A DNA stretch of 64,000 nt, taken from Psococerastis gibbosa (lineage: Eukaryota; Arthropoda; Insecta; Psocodea; Psocidae). Positions 1 through 10,836 of the stretch are shown in pieces. The translations under genes were made by a program, and so were the position numbers. The notes under the pieces were generated by a model. The model saw nothing but the letters and a program-made list of their open reading frames with translations, made no database searches and was not told where the DNA came from. The stretch lies in contig OZ020486.1 in NCBI GenBank assembly GCA_963971405.1, forward strand, positions 7,897,419 through 7,961,418, given 5' to 3'. Within the stretch, counting starts at the first letter, position 1, and each line of letters begins with the position of its first letter.

Positions 1-1205
1 CATGAAAAGCTTCTGCTTTGATGTGATTGGCGCAGCCCGTCCCTGTACTTAGCTTATGGAAAGGGTCAAATAAATATATAATGACATTTTGTTCTGCTTG
101 GTACTAAGTCAACCAAGCAGAGTTAAACAGCTCTATTATAGAGGGGGAGTGTTTTCCAATTACTATTTGTAATTCTTTTTAGTTTTTTTACCATTGCAAT
201 TCTAGGGCAATATATGCATATTTTTTCATTTCATTTCAATGAAACCTTTTCTTACACTCAACTATGAAGGCCCGAGTGAGTCTGCCCTAAATGCCCTCTT
301 AAGCATGGCAATTGTATAAAAAAAAACGGCAAAGGTACGGAAAATATTAAAAACCCCACCCCCGCCTAAAACAAAATCCTAAAATCGTTTCTGAAGCTTA
401 AACAAGACCAAAACTCTATACGATTACACACGTACAAAATTGCAGACCACTGTATAAAGCCGGTTTCATTTCCCATCCTATAAAAAAACCTTAATAAAAC
501 TGACCCTTTTCATACAAAACAATTCGCTAAAAATTGGCTAAAACACAGAAATAAAATTCTGAGTGGAAATTGCAGTGTGCGACAGAGCAAAAACTCCCCC
601 TTTGCTTCCCATACCTCCCCTCCACATATGTCATAGACATACGCTGGGGAAAATAAACCTCCCACAGACCGTTCTAGTGGAAACCTGAATTCAAGTCTTA
701 TACCAACCCCGAAACCTAGTTATGATTTCTGCTTTAAATCAACTTAAACATTTTCCAACTGAAATCATCGTGCAACTGGCAAGGGTTTAATTTTGAAACA
801 AAAAAGAGGTATATTTTAATTTTTACCTCCTAAATTTTGTGAAACAGTATTGTATCTGCTGATTTAAGTAGCCATGACTCGTACCCAAACGTGGTTAAGT
901 CACGCCCTCACCTGTTACATTTTGTCAGTGGTAAGCTTGTCTCAGTTTGTCTATTAACGCTATTAGCCGGTCTACGCTGACATTGAGGACGTATGCTAGT
1001 TTGTCAATGGTAAATTCAATGGGTTAGTTGGCATTGGAAATGGTTCAATGAACCACTACCCAAAAAAAAAGACCATTAAATAATTTTTTTTTCTTTTCCA
1101 TGTCCAGTATTCCCTGGACAAGGAGCATATATTACAAAAATACAATACATAATAATACCATCCCGCATCCCCAAGCTAGCGCTTATTAACAATATATTTA
1201 TAATT

Positions 1206-1206
<1 letters not shown>
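1..1206. other. AT-rich stretch with no supported gene
   Basis: No open frame with recognisable similarity. Around 93-120 a short piece (tactaagtcaaccaagcag) resembles the reverse complement of the 3' end of the SINE family seen at 12247 and 25283, so it may be a SINE tail remnant. Otherwise I see only AT-rich sequence. Confidence 0.5.

Positions 1207-1236
<30 letters not shown>
1207..1236. repeat. (TAA)n microsatellite
   Basis: About ten uninterrupted TAA triplets, flanked by AT-rich sequence. Confidence 0.9.
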
Positions 1237-1239
<3 letters not shown>

Positions 1240-1689
1240 TTGGTAGGCGCAAATCCGCGCAATGGATGATTCTTAAGAAAATTACTTTTACTTGTAGAAT
1301 CTTACAAATAAATAAATAATCTGTTTATTTTCCACTCTAAGCATTACTGAACCGCAGCCTAGCTGAGGTAGAGCTAAAAAGGGTTTCAAGTCATCTTTTA
1401 CAATCAATTAGCCCGTTTTATTGGTACATTCCAAAAAACCCGGAACCCGTAGGCTACATGCTTTCCTATTATTATCAATAATTATTATCAAAGGTATAAG
1501 CACTGTAATAGTTCCTTCGAAAATAATTGTCCTAGGGTTAAATTTTGGTTTAGGTTTAAATTTCGAGTTTCCCTTTCCCAAATTACGGAATGATTGCATA
1601 GTCAAGAATGGGCAGAACAATACAATACGATGCAATACAGGAATACAATTGTAGATATGCTACGCTATGTATTGGGCCATGAATTATCC

Positions 1690-2047
1690 GAAAACAAATT
1701 TCGTTCATAACCAAATCTTTGTTTGTGAAAGCAACCTGTTCGATTTTGTTACTCTATAACACGCCTGAAGGTAGAAAGCATCGGTAGAAACGTTTAGCAG
1801 AAAAAATATTTTTTAGTCGTTTTTCATGAAAATTGAGTCACTTTTATTGTTTTGTTTACATTAATATATAGCGACTACAATATACTTTATGTGAATTTAA
1901 AAGAAATTGAATTTTTTTGGACTTTGTTTTTTTTGTTTTTTGAGGGTGAAGCCCCCTAAATAATAAAAAATTGTCCCGAGGTATGATTTTTGTGAACCTA
2001 TGCCAAATTTCATCAAAATCCACCGAGTAGTTTGCCCCCAGAATGTC
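1690..2047 (-). repeat. Fragment of dispersed repeat R1
   Basis: Matches the middle of the R1 repeat in reverse orientation. It contains the blocks 'gaaagcaacctgttcg', 'acgcctgaaggtagaaa', 'gtcccgaggtatgattttt' and 'caaatttcatcaaaatcc', which occur in the same order at 28100-28500 and 43030-43430. Both R1 ends are missing. Downstream it runs into a different repeat ('gaatgtcccatctcccctgtatagg') whose relatives occur near 2520-2560 and 17027-17050. Confidence 0.7.
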
Positions 2048-2078
2048 CCATCTCCCCTGTATAGGACAATACTATTAT

Positions 2079-2179
2079 GAAGAACCAATAGAATCCGGGC
2101 TGATGGGACGTGGTGGTCGGTAAGAAAGTGAACTTCCATATTCACCACGGCCCATCAACCCAGATTCTTCTAGTTCTTC
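2079..2179. repeat. Imperfect inverted repeat related to the 17.6 kb hairpin
   Basis: Arms at 2079-2115 and 2143-2179 match at 31 of 37 positions by eye. The arm core (tagaatccgggctgatggg) is the same as in the long hairpin at 17580-17842. The following sequence ('gaaagcctttgcagttaca') also recurs at 17858-17880, so both loci belong to one family. Confidence 0.7.
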
Positions 2180-2240
2180 ATACGACTCTGGTCGCGAAAG
2201 CCTTTGCAGTTACAATACTACTGTGAATGGAAAGACAGCC

Positions 2241-2451
2241 ACGACGGTGTATGTTTTCGGACTCTGACTTTCACCCGAAAGGTTGTTGGTTCGAGTCCCA
2301 CACTGGCTACATTTTCTGGCCATGCTTTGGAGGGCATGTAAAGCAGGCGGTCCCGGGCCTTTCTAGTTGAGTGTTTTATGCTTTATATCCCTAATTCCAC
2401 TAGGTTGGCTTAGTAATAGAAACAATAAAGTCTTAATTTTTTTTTTTTTAT
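2241..2451 (+). mobile_element. tRNA-derived SINE copy
   Basis: Contains a perfect Pol III B box, GGTTCGAGTCC, at 2289-2299. It then has a shared body (cactggctacattttctgg, gcaggcggtcccggg, ctaggttggcttagtaatag) and ends at aataaagtc plus a T-rich tail. Sister copies lie at 12247, 18079 (reverse) and 25283. The A box region is diverged in this copy. SINEs of this type are non-coding and are mobilised by a partner LINE. Confidence 0.8.
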
Positions 2452-3632
2452 GTTGTCGTTGGGATGAACCCAAAGTATGCCCTGATTGGTCAAAGAAGAC
2501 GTAGCTGGTACCAAAAATTCCCTAAACAGGAAGCGAATATTCCATCTCTCGTATATAGAACAATACAATACAATATATATTTCCTTTAAATTATACAATA
2601 CATGTAAAGTATAAGATAAAATCGTCAGAGTATCGTCAAAATCAGGTAGTTCTGTCATTGTCATTGTGCTAGTGTCTCAGTGACAGTGTAAAAAGCTTTC
2701 TCTAAGAGATGGTTTCTAAGCAATTTAGGGAAGTTAGAAGCATTTCTCGCCGCTCTCAGTTCAATACTACAATACTACTAAGGTACATACATGGAAAACC
2801 CTGAAAAGCTCGACTTCATAAACGTCGAACGTAAGCCTCCCTATGAACCATAAGCGGCCATTTACGACCCACGAGATACATTTCGAGGATATATTGTCTT
2901 CTCCTACAGTGTCGGCTTGCCTCGCGTTACACGTACGCCTTTGGATTTTACGACACTGCAGCTTATGGAGGGATTCCCACATAGCTGTTCCAGTTAACAG
3001 ATGCCTCCCCGGCTAAGCCATTGTAAGCTTTTAGTAAGGACATTTGAGGCACTAGGCCAACTTGAATCGTATCTTTGTCGACTTCTCTTCCCTTCTATTT
3101 TAACGGGAAGTTTGAAGTGAGCAGGCTATGATAAAGCGTCTACTAGATAATCATCAGTGGACTAAGGGCCAGGAAGCAATCCCTCCTCAGCACACTAGGG
3201 GAGGGGCGAGAATTTTGAGATCTGACTGCATCCAAGGCAAGTTGTTGGGTTGGGACGACTCCCCTCGTGTAAACGTTTTGGGGACCAACGAGGTTTTTTT
3301 AAATTGTTTTCATTGGCACTCATTGGGGACTTTTTTTCAACTGTTTTTAATGACATTTAATGCGATTGTGGTCAGACGCCCAGTTAGCACCCTTATCGTA
3401 ACCTATTCTTGAAGAAAAATATCGGTTATCGTACTGGTAGGTATTCGAGCCAATGGATGTAAGCGAGTAGTCAGCAAGTCGTGGCTTTTTTCATAGGTAG
3501 GCAGAGGGAAGGGTCTTTGATGCAGTTAATTACATTTTTATTTTATTTTGAAAGACCCCTACCTACGTCCTCAATATAGACGGTCTTTCATCTTTAAAAA
3601 AGGCCAATTTGTAGATCAAAATTAAAAACCAT
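2452..3632. other. Stretch with no supported gene
   Basis: Several short open frames exist on both strands but none resembles a known family. At 2515-2560 there is a short block ('gaagcgaatattccatctctcgtatatagaac') shared with 2040-2065 and 17020-17048. I see nothing else. Confidence 0.5.
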
Positions 3633-3644
3633 GAGTGCAACATG

Positions 3645-4527
3645 AAAAAAGGAGAGCAAGTAGCTGCAAAGGATGGTTGAGAATAGGACCACCGGAGGTT
3701 GGCGGAAGCAGGCTGCAAGGTAGAAGACTCATCGGCAGACCCAGGACAACCCTCCCCTCAAGGAAACGATTGAAGAACTCGCCCGAGCAAGAGGGAAGAC
3801 AATGGCCGAGCTCAAGACGTTAGCGTCCTACCGGGTCGAGTATAAGAAATGCGGCCGGGATGACCTCATGCACGCGGCCCTAAGTGAAGAAGAAGAAGAA
3901 GAAGAAGAAGAAGAAGAAGAAGAAGAAGAAGAAGAAGAAGAAGAAGAAGAAGAAGAAGAAGAAGAAGAAGAAGAAGAAGAAGAAGAAGAAGAAGAAGAAG
4001 AAGAAGAAGAAGAAGAAGAAGAAGAAGAAGAAGAAGAAGAAGAAGAAGAAGAAGAAGAAGAAGAAGAAGAAGAAGAAGAAGAAGAAGAAGAAGAAGAAGA
4101 AGAAGAAGAAGAAGAAGAAGAAGAAGAAGAAGAAGAAGAAGAAGAAGAAGAAGAAGAAGAAGAAGAAGAAGAAGAAGAAGAAGAAGAAGAAGAAGAAGAA
4201 GAAGAAGAAGAAGAAGAAGAAGAAGAAGAAGAAGAAGAAGAAGAAGAAGAAGAAGAAGAAGAAGAAGAAGAAGAAGAAGAAGAAGAAGAAGAAGAAGAAG
4301 AAGAAGAAGAAGAAGAAGAAGAAGAAGAAGAAGAAGAAGAAGAAGAAGAAGAAGAAGAAGAAGAAGAAGAAGAAGAAGAAGAAGAAGAAGAAGAAGAAGA
4401 AGAAGAAGAAGAAGAAGAAGAAGAAGAAGAAGAAGAAGAAGAAGAAGAAGAAGAAGAAGAAGAAGAAGAAGAAGAAGAAGAAGAAGAAGAAGAAGAAGAA
4501 GAAGAAGAAGAAGAAGAAGAAGAAGAA
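3645..4527 (+). pseudogene. 5'-truncated non-LTR retrotransposon, 3' end with (GAA)n tail
   Basis: Only the extreme C-terminal end of an endonuclease/reverse transcriptase polyprotein remains. The plus-strand frames carry the typical tail signature of this protein class: an R-x-x-G-R-P-R stretch near 3740, then 'KTMAELKTLASYRVEYKKC' (3799-3855) and 'DDLMHAALSEEE'. The match is split between two frames, so the copy is dead. The copy is bounded by a 12-bp direct repeat, gagtgcaacatg, at 3633-3644 and 4528-4539, the expected target-site duplication. The element therefore ends in its own GAA repeat tail, now hugely expanded. RTE-like elements commonly end in short simple repeats, but the clade cannot be fixed from so short a piece. 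Confidence 0.75.
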
Positions 4528-4529
4528 GA
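3885..4529 (+). repeat. (GAA)215 microsatellite, perfect
   Basis: 645 bp of uninterrupted GAA triplets by eye, forming the 3' tail of the non-LTR fragment at 3645. Open frames across it (poly-Glu, poly-Lys, poly-Ser, poly-Phe) are trivial products of the triplet and not genes. On one strand the tract is all purine, so triplex formation is possible. Confidence 0.97.
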
Positions 4530-4539
4530 GTGCAACATG

Positions 4540-5230
4540 GACATGCACAAAACTCACATTCTCAGAATATGCTTCAGGACTACTTAATATTGCGGTGAAA
4601 CCGCGCGACATATTTTGATTATGTTTTAGATTTGAACTTGGCACCAAAATATTTGCGTTCTATGTTGCCATCTTTGGTTATCGAAAGCGTGGGGGTTTTC
4701 AGTATTTTACTCCTATTAGAGAATTATATTTTTGGCAAAAGGTGTTATATTGAAGGCTACATAGAACTACAATATAATGCATAGTATGCATAGGAACATT
4801 TCTTCTAAAGTATTTAGTCTGAATCTTTACCATTGCAATTTTCTGTGAAATTTGTTTATGTAAAAAAATGATATATTTAACAATAAACATTGAAGATAAA
4901 TTATGGCAGCAAATTTCCCTAAAGGCGCTATGAGCATAAGCAAAAAGAGGCAAGCTTTTAATTATTTACTTTTACCTTGAAAAGTAAATTGATCCCCTGC
5001 GTCTAATTTGCATAAACATGCTTTCAGACAGCAAGGCGGGGCAAAGGAAATATGAAAATTATAAATGTCTAGTTTACCTAGCAAAAATAGATTTATTTCC
5101 AACAAAATTTGCTTCGCGTGTCCCCGCCCCCCTTCACCCCTCTCTATGTAAACTCCACGTGAAAACCCCCAGAAAAGAAAAATTAATGGTTCCCCCGTCG
5201 GAAACTTTGTCGGTAAATGAATGGGAGGAT
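4540..5230. other. Stretch with no supported gene
   Basis: AT-rich to 4980, then mixed. Short open frames on both strands have no recognisable similarity. Confidence 0.45.
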
Positions 5231-5234
5231 AACG

Positions 5235-5572
5235 CATTGAAGGCTAGCTAACAAGCTACCCCAATATTGCCTTCCGCGGTAATCCCTTCCATTGGGACTG
5301 AACGTCATTGCTGGCCTCACTCAGTTTATCAGAGACCGTTCGCAAGGAGATACGACGTTTGCGTTTTCCCGCCGAATTCATGTTGTTTTACGAGTGTAAT
5401 ATATGCATTGAAGGCTAGCTAACATTATAACAAGCTACGCCAATATCAACTTCCACACGGTACTCTTCCTGCCGAATTCAAGTTGTTATTCGATACGCAT
5501 TGAAGGCTAGCCAACAAGCTACCCCAATATTGCCACGGTACCTAATCTCTTGCCGTGGGACTGAACGTCATT
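5235..5572. repeat. Degenerate tandem repeat, three units
   Basis: The block 'gcattgaaggctagctaaca' starts units at about 5234, 5405 and 5499. Each continues through a version of 'caagctaccccaatattgcc', and units 1 and 3 both reach 'gggactgaacgtcatt'. Unit 3 is interrupted right there by the RTE-like insertion and resumes at 6368. Its further part ('gacgtttatgttttcccgc' near 6732) matches unit 1 near 5352-5370. Confidence 0.7.
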
Positions 5573-6367
5573 CTCTTCTTCTCTTCTTCCGGCTCTACAG
5601 CCCTTGGTGGGCTTTGGCCTGCTCGACAACACTCCTCCATTCTTCTCGGTTTTGCACAACGCTCCACCATCTGGAGACTCCCAACTCGCGAAGGTCATTC
5701 TCTAACTCGTCCTTCCAGCGGTTTCTTGGCCGTCCTGGCAGTCGTCTTCCCGTCATGCTTGCTTTGTACATTTTTCGTGGCATGCGTTCTTCAGACATCC
5801 TTACAACGTGTCCCAGCCACCTTAATCGTTGTGCTTTAATGAACCTTACTATGTCTTCTCCGTTGAGAGCGGCGTCGATTTCAGCGTTGTGTCTTATACG
5901 CCATTCTCCGTACTCGTAAAGGGGTCCATATATCCTCCTTATTATCTTTCTTTCGAGTACACGTAGTTTGTTGGCATCGTTTACAGTGAGATTCCAGGTT
6001 TCCGATCCGTATGTTGCAACTGGTCTTATAAGGGTTTTGTATATTCGTAGTTTTGTGGCTCTAGAGATAAGTCTTGACTTGAGCAATTTTAGGTTGGCAA
6101 AATATGCTCTATTGGCTGCTGTTATTCTTCTGTCTATCTCTGCGCTAGTTTTGTTTTGATTGTTTACTTCTGCACCAAGGTAGATGAAGCTCTTTACATT
6201 CTCGAAAGCCATTCCTTGTACAGTCAGGTTGTCACTTCTCCGTCTCCTTTCTAACGCTGACATTACTAGATACTTAGTTTTTGAGACATTTATTTCTAGT
6301 CCAGCTCTACTCGCCTCTACACATAGTCTAGCAAGTATCTCTCCTAGTTGCTTCCTATTTTTAGTGA
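5573..6367 (-). pseudogene. RTE-like non-LTR retrotransposon, 5'-truncated RT C-terminal half
   Basis: The minus-strand frame encodes the C-terminal half of a non-LTR reverse transcriptase. It starts just after where the FADD active-site box would be ('NRKQLGEILARL', 'GLEINVSKTKYLV'). It runs through 'FIYLGAEVN', 'LRIYKTLIRPVATYGSETW', 'LERKIIRRIYGP' and 'RLRWLGHVVRM' to 'GRPRNRWKDELENDL', with a stop at 5595-5597. Only about 22 nt of GAA-rich tail follow, typical of RTE-type elements with very short 3' UTRs. A 13-bp direct repeat, actgaacgtcatt, at 5560-5572 and 6368-6380 marks the target-site duplication. The open frame continues upstream to about 6758, but that part is antisense to another LINE remnant and is not part of this protein. 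No catalytic motif is left, so it cannot transpose. Confidence 0.85.
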
Positions 6368-6409
6368 ACTGAACGTCATTGGTGGCCCCAATCAGATAAA
6401 AAGAAACCA

Positions 6410-6725
6410 TTCGTAATGCTGAACGACAGGCGCAGAGACGAGGACATTCGGGAAGAAATGCGAACAACGGACGTGGGGCAAAATCTAAGGGGGAAGAGCT
6501 GGTGGGGACACGTGCAGAGGTTAGAGGTATCAGCGCTGATACGTCGGAGAGGCGGTGGTACCTGGACGCCGAGCATGTAGACGCCCAAAGCTCAGTCTGG
6601 ATAGAAAAATAATAAGCGACCCCCCCAGAAATCTGGCTCACAAGGGAGGACGCTGAAAACCGAACCGTCTGGAAACGCTGCAGCTCGCGAGCAACCGCCC
6701 CGGAAAAAAGAAAAAAAAAAAGATT
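6410..6725 (+). pseudogene. 3' remnant of a second non-LTR retrotransposon
   Basis: On the plus strand, starting near 6417, the translation shows 'MLNDRRRDEDIREEMRTTDV', then 'SWWGHVQRLEV' and, in a shifted frame, a 'LTREDAENRTVWKR'-type ending. These are typical of the C-terminus of LINE reverse transcriptases (D-I-R-E, W-x-GHV-x-R). An A-rich stretch follows at 6704-6721. Frames are broken. It lies in the same older repeat that the RTE-like copy entered, in the opposite direction. Confidence 0.6.
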
Positions 6726-8687
6726 CGCTTGGAGACGTTTATGTTTTCCCGCATTCAACTCCTACTAATACTTGTACTGCAATTAGTTACACCCAAATGG
6801 CTTTGGCGGAACCAACATATTTTTATTAACCGAGTTTCTTCTTTATCCGAATCATCACTAACCCAGTTCTGTAGTGAAAGAAAAGAAGGAAAGAATAATA
6901 ATCTCACAACATTCTCGTAATGTTATTATTGAAGTATGAATGCAGAGCATCTACCCGAGTGCCCAGCCTTGGTAGAAGACGGGGACTACATTTTCCTGGA
7001 GGCAGCAAGGAGATACTGGTCAGCGAGTCAAATGGCTAACCAGCCAAGGGTAGGCGTTGGTTATGTAGTAAGCGTCATTGAAGTATTTCTTTTAACATCA
7101 ATTTCTTAATCTGGGAAACCCAGCAAAATCGTGCTTAAATTGGCTTTTTCCGATAATGGAAAAACTAGCGCTTCGTCTCCCACCATTAACCTCATCAGCG
7201 TCCTGTCCCTCTCTCTCGGACATCTCTATTACATCAAATCCTATTTCGCTCAAAGAAGCCCCAAATTCGTACGCATTTACGAGTCTTTCTTCAACGTCAA
7301 ATTGTTACTGCTTCCTTTGTCTTCTTAAAAATGACCGCACAAAGACTGATAATAACTTTATTCCTATATAATACATCTGCCATTTTCTTGGGAAAATGGC
7401 AAAGAGTTTTCACGGACTTGCCCTATATATATGCACTTACGATGTTCTTTCTTTCACGGTAGCAAATGTCCTGGAAATATTTTTACAGTGGATAATGTTG
7501 CGGCCCCTGCCACCCCGACAAGCTCCAAATACATATTTTCAGTCGGGTCCTTTTACCGTAATGGGCTGATCCGTCCCTGTTCTTAATACAGCTCCGGGAA
7601 AAGAACCGCTCGGAACAGGATGGGGCGATCAGGACTGGGTATATTTCTGAAAAGACAATGCGAAATCCCATATGAGTCCAATGGACACTAGCGTATGTCA
7701 GATGCTCCGGCCGGCACAGTTGTAGTGAATGTATCAGATTGGCCCTTCAGTCGCACCTGTAGGTTATTACCCATGTTGAGTTACGACACGTCTCCGATCG
7801 CGATGGCGTGTAGAGACCCGCTCAAGTACAAGCACGCTACCACCTAGCCATCGAATTCGATGCTGCCCATGTCTTCCCTATACAATGTGCATGTTTGACT
7901 CGTAGACTGCCCCTTTCTGCGACGGCGATTTGGGATTAACGTAACACCGGGGTTTACTCGTATATAATACCGGGTTTATTTCTTAATGCCACGTTAGTAA
8001 GTGATTATGTGATTCATAAGATAATATACAATACAATATGCGTGTTTTTATTCTATAGCCCAATATCTTTCTTTGGGCGACCCATTGGAATATATTTCAC
8101 GTATTCACGGTTTTATCGCTTATACAAAGGCAACTTTGTTCTAATTCAAGATCTAACATTTCTCAAAATTAATTAGAGAAGACAAAGAAAAAAAATTGGA
8201 AAGCAAAAAAGAAATTCTTCAAACTAATTTCAAAAAGCGGTGGCAAAATAAGACAAAGTGCGTGAGTCTTATGTTTGAAGAAGACAGCTGAGCTGCTGAG
8301 CAGTGTGTAGGTTGTCAGCAGTGGGTTTGACAGCTGTATAGAGGTGAAAGCTATCACTTATAGCTGCTGAAATACGCGGAGCAGAAGAAATAGTCTGCAC
8401 GCTACCTGCGCCATCTTGTTTGCTGACAGCACGGGCAACAAAGAGAGAAAACAGACCCATGTCAGATAGGCTGACACGTCGAAATCTGTGTTTAGGCTGC
8501 GTATTGTTGGGCCTTCCTTCCGATATCCGCTCTATTCACTTGGCGCGCCTAGCATGTGTAGAAATCTGACGATTTTAGTTTATATATTTCTGTCAATTAC
8601 TTGTTGATTATACACGCCTTGATTGTATAATTTAAGAGAAATATACATATATACCCTATGTGCATATATATATATTTATTTATTTAT
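6726..8687. other. Stretch with no supported gene
   Basis: Short open frames only, none recognised. 8640-8687 is AT dinucleotide-rich. Confidence 0.45.
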
Positions 8688-9552
8688 TGCTTTCCAATTT
8701 ATACGTAGCATAATGAAATAAGCTTTGTGATGGTCGAAATTTTCGATTCCGAGATTTCAACGGAATTACAGGTTTTTAGGTACCAGGAACCCAAAAAAAG
8801 TGGTTTTTACGAAATGTCTGTCTGTGGCTCTGTCTGTTTGTATGTCTGGCTGTTCATCGATTTCCGGGCAAACTACTCGCTGGATTTTGATGAAATTTTG
8901 CATGTAGGTTTACAAAAATCATTCCTTGGGACAATTTTATTTTTATTTTGGGCTAACTCAATATGGGGGGGTTTTATTCTCAAAAAACAAAAAAAAAGTC
9001 TAAAAAAATTATTTCTCAAAAACGGCTCCACCGATTTCTTTTAAATTCACATATATTGTAGTTGTTATTAATTTTGATAAAATGCCAGGGTTCGCTTGCC
9101 CCTTGATTGTTTGCTTAAGGGGGTAAAAAAATAAAAATAACTAAATTTTAATGAAAAATGACTAAAAAATAATTTTTCTGCGAAACCTGTCTATCCATGA
9201 TTTCTACCTTCAGGCATGTTTTAGGTGCTAAATTGAGTAACTAAATAGGACAGGTTACTTTCCCAAAAAACTATTTGGTTTTGTGCAAAAAATGTTTTTT
9301 GGAAAAATGATAGAAAATTCACTTCAAACGCATTGCGTACCCTGCCATTATTACTGTGTGGTTAAATGTGTTGGTCTGACCTATCTAAAATTTACCTCAC
9401 CTCCAGTGGCGTCAGGTGGACACCCCCCCCCCCCCAGAGATATCGGAAATTTAACCATTGGAAAATTATTTTCCGTGATATGACTCATTTTCTCTATCTA
9501 CTAATTTTGATAAATTGGAAAGCATGTTCGAGTAAACTCGGACCGGTTCTTT
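8688..9552 (+). repeat. Dispersed repeat R1, full-length copy 1
   Basis: Begins tgctttccaatttatacgtag and ends with 'gataaattggaaagcatgttcg', then 'agtaaactcggaccggttctt'. The two ends contain TTTCCAATTTAT and its reverse complement (ATAAATTGGAAA), about 12 bp, suggesting short terminal inverted repeats. Internal landmarks are a (GTCT)-rich block near 8815-8855, 'tgatgaaattttgcatgtagg', 'gggcaa/gcttgccccttga' and a C13 run at 9423-9435. Same order and length class as 14541, 27820 and 42859. No convincing coding frame is shared by all copies. Class unknown; a non-autonomous DNA transposon is one possibility. Confidence 0.8.
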
Positions 9553-9945
9553 AATTTGTTTTTACCGGCCTATACCTACAAGGCGTATATCCCAAAGTAA
9601 AATTAAATTGCATTGAACATTACTGTACAGTACATACTGTGTAGTATGTTTAATTTCGTTATTATTATTATTTTAACGTATTCTAAGCAATAGCCTACAT
9701 AAATAATTTAATGTAGAAGTAGTAGATTTATTTAACCCCTTAAAATTATTTTTTCTCTAATGAACGTTGGGGAAAAATATTTTTTCCCATCAAATTTAAG
9801 TTTGATGGTCAAAAACGGATATTGTATTATTATTGTTAACCTTTATCTTACCTTATCTAGCTTATTTTATAATTTAATTGGTACAACTATTAAGTAACCA
9901 TGTATTAGTATTACTCATCATCATTAAAAGAAAGGTCCCTATGGC
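9553..9945. other. AT-rich spacer, nothing recognised
   Basis: AT-rich with short TTA/TAA runs near 9661. No gene or repeat family recognised. Confidence 0.45.
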
Positions 9946-10247
9946 CTATTTTCCAGAAGAGCCTTGCGGACGGGGCACCTGATCAAACATGATGAAGAAT
10001 TCCTTAACACCATAATAAAAGGCACCATTGAGGGCAGCAATGCCATGAGCCGAGCAAGGGAGGTATATGCAGAAGATCTCAAGTTTATACTTGGAACCCG
10101 GAAAGAAATGGACAGAAAACACCTTAAGACGTGCCCAGCTCTCGTCAATATAGCAGAGGTTCACCAGATTATGTGTTATATTGGGCTGCAAGTAAGCTGA
10201 TTGCGGAAGCCTAATGCTATGACTTAACAAAAAAAAAAAAAAAAAAT
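9946..10247 (+). pseudogene. Non-LTR retrotransposon 3' fragment with poly(A)
   Basis: The plus-strand frame around 9964 reads 'TGHLIKHDEEFLNTIIKGTI', the degenerate form of the 'G-H-(I/L)-x-(R/K)-H-D-x-x-(x)n-I-(I/L)-x-G-x-I-E-G' block near the C-terminus of many LINE reverse transcriptases. It is followed by about 150 nt of non-similar sequence and an A18 run at 10229-10246. The arginine/glycine-rich motif normally next is already degraded. Confidence 0.55.
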
Positions 10248-10836
10248 ACTTGAAATCCAAGAGAATAGCCCAGGAGAGAGGTGAATAGAAGAGAAGACAG
10301 AAAGATTTGTTGCAAAACAACCCATGGATTTGATGATGAAGACTTTCCAACGTCATACTTAGCCAATTTCAAAAATAGCCAAATTGGATAAACTCCCCAC
10401 TCTAAGCATGATAGAAACCCTCTAATCTAAAATGTCAACGAGTTCCGAGCCAATAAAGATGTTTTCTCGTAAAAATAACAATCAAAGTTCCAAAGTTTAA
10501 GATCCTATCCAAAATAAACAACGCACAATTCCCCCATTGCCGCTGTTCAGCAACCCCAAATAAAGTACCAAATTTCCCACAACCCTTTCTGCCAATGAAA
10601 ACATCAATCGGCGAGGGGGCAGAAGTTTCAAAAATTTTTGGTTTGAAGTAGGTATACATTGTTATTGTTGTCGCTACAAAATAGGGGAGGATTGGTTCTC
10701 GTGCTATTTGTACGACAGTTTCCGAAGGGTTGTTTTCTCAGGCTGCAACTCCCAGGCACCCGAATAATATTAATGGGGGCGGGGCAGGTCTTATTTCCCT
10801 AATAAATTATGTTGACTGCTTAGCAATAGCATGTGA
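10248..10836. other. Stretch with no supported gene
   Basis: No recognisable frame or repeat. Confidence 0.45.

Noticed and set aside
3802..4647. Four long open frames coding for poly-Glu, poly-Ser, poly-Phe and poly-Lys
   Set aside because: They are forced by the (GAA)215 tract on both strands and have no other content.
6384..6758. N-terminal extension of the 387-codon minus-strand frame
   Set aside because: It is antisense to a plus-strand LINE remnant and lies outside the 13-bp target duplication of the RTE-like copy.
10435..10659. Possible small host gene (minus strand)
   Set aside because: No recognisable motif, no support beyond an open frame of ordinary chance length.
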